In this document: positions 15,535-16,852 of the stretch, one piece after another
Layout of the letters: every line of letters starts with the position of its first letter
How positions within the stretch are numbered: the stretch's first letter is position 1
From: Planctomycetaceae bacterium
GTDB taxonomy: Bacteria > Planctomycetota > Planctomycetia > Pirellulales > Thermoguttaceae
NCBI GenBank assembly: GCA_004556055.1
Contig: SFIW01000052.1
Span: forward strand, 1 to 16,852
Reading direction: 5' to 3'
Length of the DNA: 16,852 nucleotides
Made by a program: the position numbers and the translations under genes
The notes under the pieces: generated by a model
Told to the model about the DNA's origin: nothing
The model's database searches: none
The model's input: the letters and a program-made list of their open reading frames with translations, nothing else

Positions 15535-16473
15535 TCAGAAAAGATTGGGCGGTACTGCAACCGCTTCGCTCAATTTATTCCCAAGAGGCACGGCCCATAG
15601 CAAACCGTTCTGTTGCCTAAGGATTACCAGGTTATCGTCGATATCCGCGATATTGGCGACGAAAGAGCCGACCTTTAACACGTCCCCAATTTTAAGGGAA
15701 ATTGTCCGACTTTCAGCTTCAAGATTCCAACGTGTTACCTTTTGCTCGTTACCCTCGTCATCCGTTATCACTGGCGTAGCGGTCAATCGAGTAAGAGCCG
15801 TTTGATCAACGCCAGTTCTAACTGCTCTGAAGACGTCTAATTCTCCAAGAGGCTTATACGCGGCAAAAGGTCCCGATGCTAGTTGCTGAGGAGCCTGAGC
15901 GGCTAGTGGCAATTGGTCTCTCAACGGAAACTGTTGCTGAGGGTTCGTCAGGTAGAGGATCGTTAATCCCTGGATAGTCATCGCGACCTGAAGATCGTCT
16001 GATCCCTCCTGAGGGATGATATCCAGAGTGGAAATTCTATGTAAAAACGGCGTCCAGTAAAACTCATACAAGAACTGGGTCAAATCCAAGAGCTGGCACT
16101 TGGCCTGCACACGGAAGTTTTGCGTCGCCAAACCCAAATTGCGAAGATTTGAGTAGGCGCCGCGCGTAACCTGAGATTCCCGAATATTGCAAAATTCAAG
16201 CATCTGCGACAACCATATCTCGTACTGTAACGCGGCGTCTGCGCTTTGACGAGGGAAAGATCGCGTGTAAAGAGGTTGCAATTGTTGCGTCTGCGCCTCA
16301 ATCTGTTTCGTCGACGCCTTACCGTATTCGATTGCGTTGACGAGTTCTTCCTTCTGCTTGGCGATCGCTTCGCGAGGCTTAACCCATTTGCTCTTGTACA
16401 GCAAATAGCCTCCTCCACCTATCATGAGGCTGATAATAACCAGCAAAATAACAACTTTATGCCAACTATTCAT
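15535..16473 (-). CDS. PilO/GspM-like inner-membrane protein with possible PilP-like C-terminus
   Basis: The 312-residue protein starts with a single N-terminal membrane segment (about 6-26, VVILLVIISLMIGGGGYLL). A predicted coiled coil follows (about 30-67). A middle part at about 75-185 (LQYEIWLSQMLEF, QLLDLTQFLYEFYW, LHRISTLDIIPQ) fits the alpha/beta fold of PilO or GspM proteins that assemble type IV pili or type II secretion systems. The last 80 residues (LKIGDVLKVGSFVANIADIDDN, shown in parts: LKIGDVLKVG, IADIDDN, VILRQQNG) look like a PilP/GspC-type beta-domain. Both assignments are by pattern, not by motif. The start is ATG at 16473 with AGGAGG six bases upstream; an earlier in-frame start at 16494 would overlap the upstream gene's stop. 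It follows that gene by 14 bp and is probably cotranscribed. Confidence 0.6.
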   Translation of the reverse strand: MNSWHKVVILLVIISLMIGGGGYLLYKSKWVKPREAIAKQKEELVNAIEYGKASTKQIEAQTQQLQPLYTRSFPRQSADAALQYEIWLSQMLEFCNIRESQVTRGAYSNLRNLGLATQNFRVQAKCQLLDLTQFLYEFYWTPFLHRISTLDIIPQEGSDDLQVAMTIQGLTILYLTNPQQQFPLRDQLPLAAQAPQQLASGPFAAYKPLGELDVFRAVRTGVDQTALTRLTATPVITDDEGNEQKVTRWNLEAESRTISLKIGDVLKVGSFVANIADIDDNLVILRQQNGLLWAVPLGNKLSEAVAVPPNLF

Positions 16474-16487
16474 TCTCAACCTCCTAA

Positions 16488-16852
16488 TCAACAATTTTGC
16501 TCAAAAAAGACGGCGCCCTCGGAAGTCTCTGAAGACTCTTTAACGCTAGAATCGGGCAAATCCGAACATAGATGAACAGGGCGTTCGGCTAACGCTATTA
16601 ACGAGGTTTCAGTGTAAGCTTCCATACGCGCTGCGGGAGCTGGCGCAGGCTCGGGGGCGGGCGCCGCTGGAGCTTCAGGAGCTGGCGCGGGCGCAGGCTC
16701 GGGGGCGGGCGCCGCTGGAGCTTCAGGAGCTGGCGCGGGCGCTGGCTCAGGGGCGGGCGCCGCTGGAGCTTCGGGAGCTGGCGCGGGCGCTGGCTCAGGG
16801 GCGGGCGCCGCTGGAGTTTCGGGAGCTGGCGCAGGCGCTGGCTCAGGGGCGG
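16488..16852 (-). CDS. C-terminal end of an unidentified gene with a Pro/Ala/Glu repeat linker (partial)
   Basis: Only the last 121 codons are inside the window. The frame is open from the right edge to the TGA at 16490-16488. The first part visible is a repeated 16-residue unit, APEAPAAPAPEPAPAP, up to about 16636; then comes a short unrelated tail that includes ARMEAYTETSLIALAE and ends FFEQNC. The tail is not hydrophobic. The stop is 14 bp before the PilO-like start, so both are likely in one operon. The position fits a PilM/PilN-like or other pilus-assembly gene with a linker, but the catalytic or structural part is off the window and I cannot name the family. Confidence 0.7.
   Translation of the reverse strand, partial: APEPAPAPAPETPAAPAPEPAPAPAPEAPAAPAPEPAPAPAPEAPAAPAPEPAPAPAPEAPAAPAPEPAPAPAARMEAYTETSLIALAERPVHLCSDLPDSSVKESSETSEGAVFFEQNC
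16636..16852 (-). repeat. 48-bp tandem minisatellite encoding a Pro/Ala/Glu linker
   Basis: Units at 16636-16677 (42 bp, one hexamer short), 16678-16725, 16726-16773, 16774-16821 and a partial one at 16822-16852 continue past the edge. Copies differ at only a few positions, such as GCA/GCT and TCA/TCG changes. On the minus strand one unit encodes 16 residues of the linker described for the partial gene. Confidence 0.92.

Overview
The window looks like chromosomal housekeeping DNA from a member of the Planctomycetota, probably a host- or gut-associated lineage with moderate GC. This is inference. It rests on the gene set and on recurring lineage-style traits: an RDD membrane protein, an EF-G-2-type factor, a GH99-like secreted glycosidase with a C-terminal beta-domain, a pilus-assembly-like gene with a Pro/Ala-rich neighbour, and many genes without a clear Shine-Dalgarno. 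No phage, IS element, tRNA, rRNA or CRISPR array was seen.

Layout. Positions 1-1660 (minus) hold an isoprenoid cluster xseB > ispA > dxs; dxs runs off the left edge and its start codon overlaps the ispA stop as ATGA. A cyclophilin gene (1772-2209, minus) sits behind its own terminator. Positions 2345-5646 (minus) carry RDD protein > HflX > alpha/beta hydrolase, with gaps of about 40-50 bp that suggest one transcript. A 354-bp divergent spacer leads to a plus-strand secreted protein of unknown function with an acidic repeat tail (6001-7281) and a strong terminator. An M16 zinc protease follows on the minus strand (7419-8648). A second divergent spacer contains a near-consensus promoter and a small leader ORF ahead of an EF-G-2-like GTPase (9062-11161). 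Thioredoxin (11271-11591) and a broken GH99-like glycosidase gene (11634-13433) follow. A bidirectional terminator separates these from mnmG (13540-15432, minus). The right edge (15535-16852, minus) holds a PilO/PilP-like membrane protein and the C-terminus of an upstream gene made of 16-residue Pro/Ala/Glu repeats.

How the genes fit together. xseB, ispA and dxs supply exonuclease VII and isoprenoid precursors. Cyclophilin, thioredoxin, HflX, EF-G-2 and MnmG serve protein folding, redox, ribosome function and tRNA modification. The right-edge pair looks like part of a type IV pilus or type II secretion inner-membrane platform.

Most noteworthy observations: (1) the EF-G-2 leader has a well-placed 33-codon ORF with tandem stops, and a hexamer inside that ORF is complementary to the EF-G-2 ribosome binding site, which suggests translational attenuation; (2) the glycosidase gene is broken by an exact 10-bp tandem duplication and then a 1-base loss; (3) the right edge combines PilO-like and PilP-like regions in one protein next to a 48-bp minisatellite that encodes a Pro/Ala linker.
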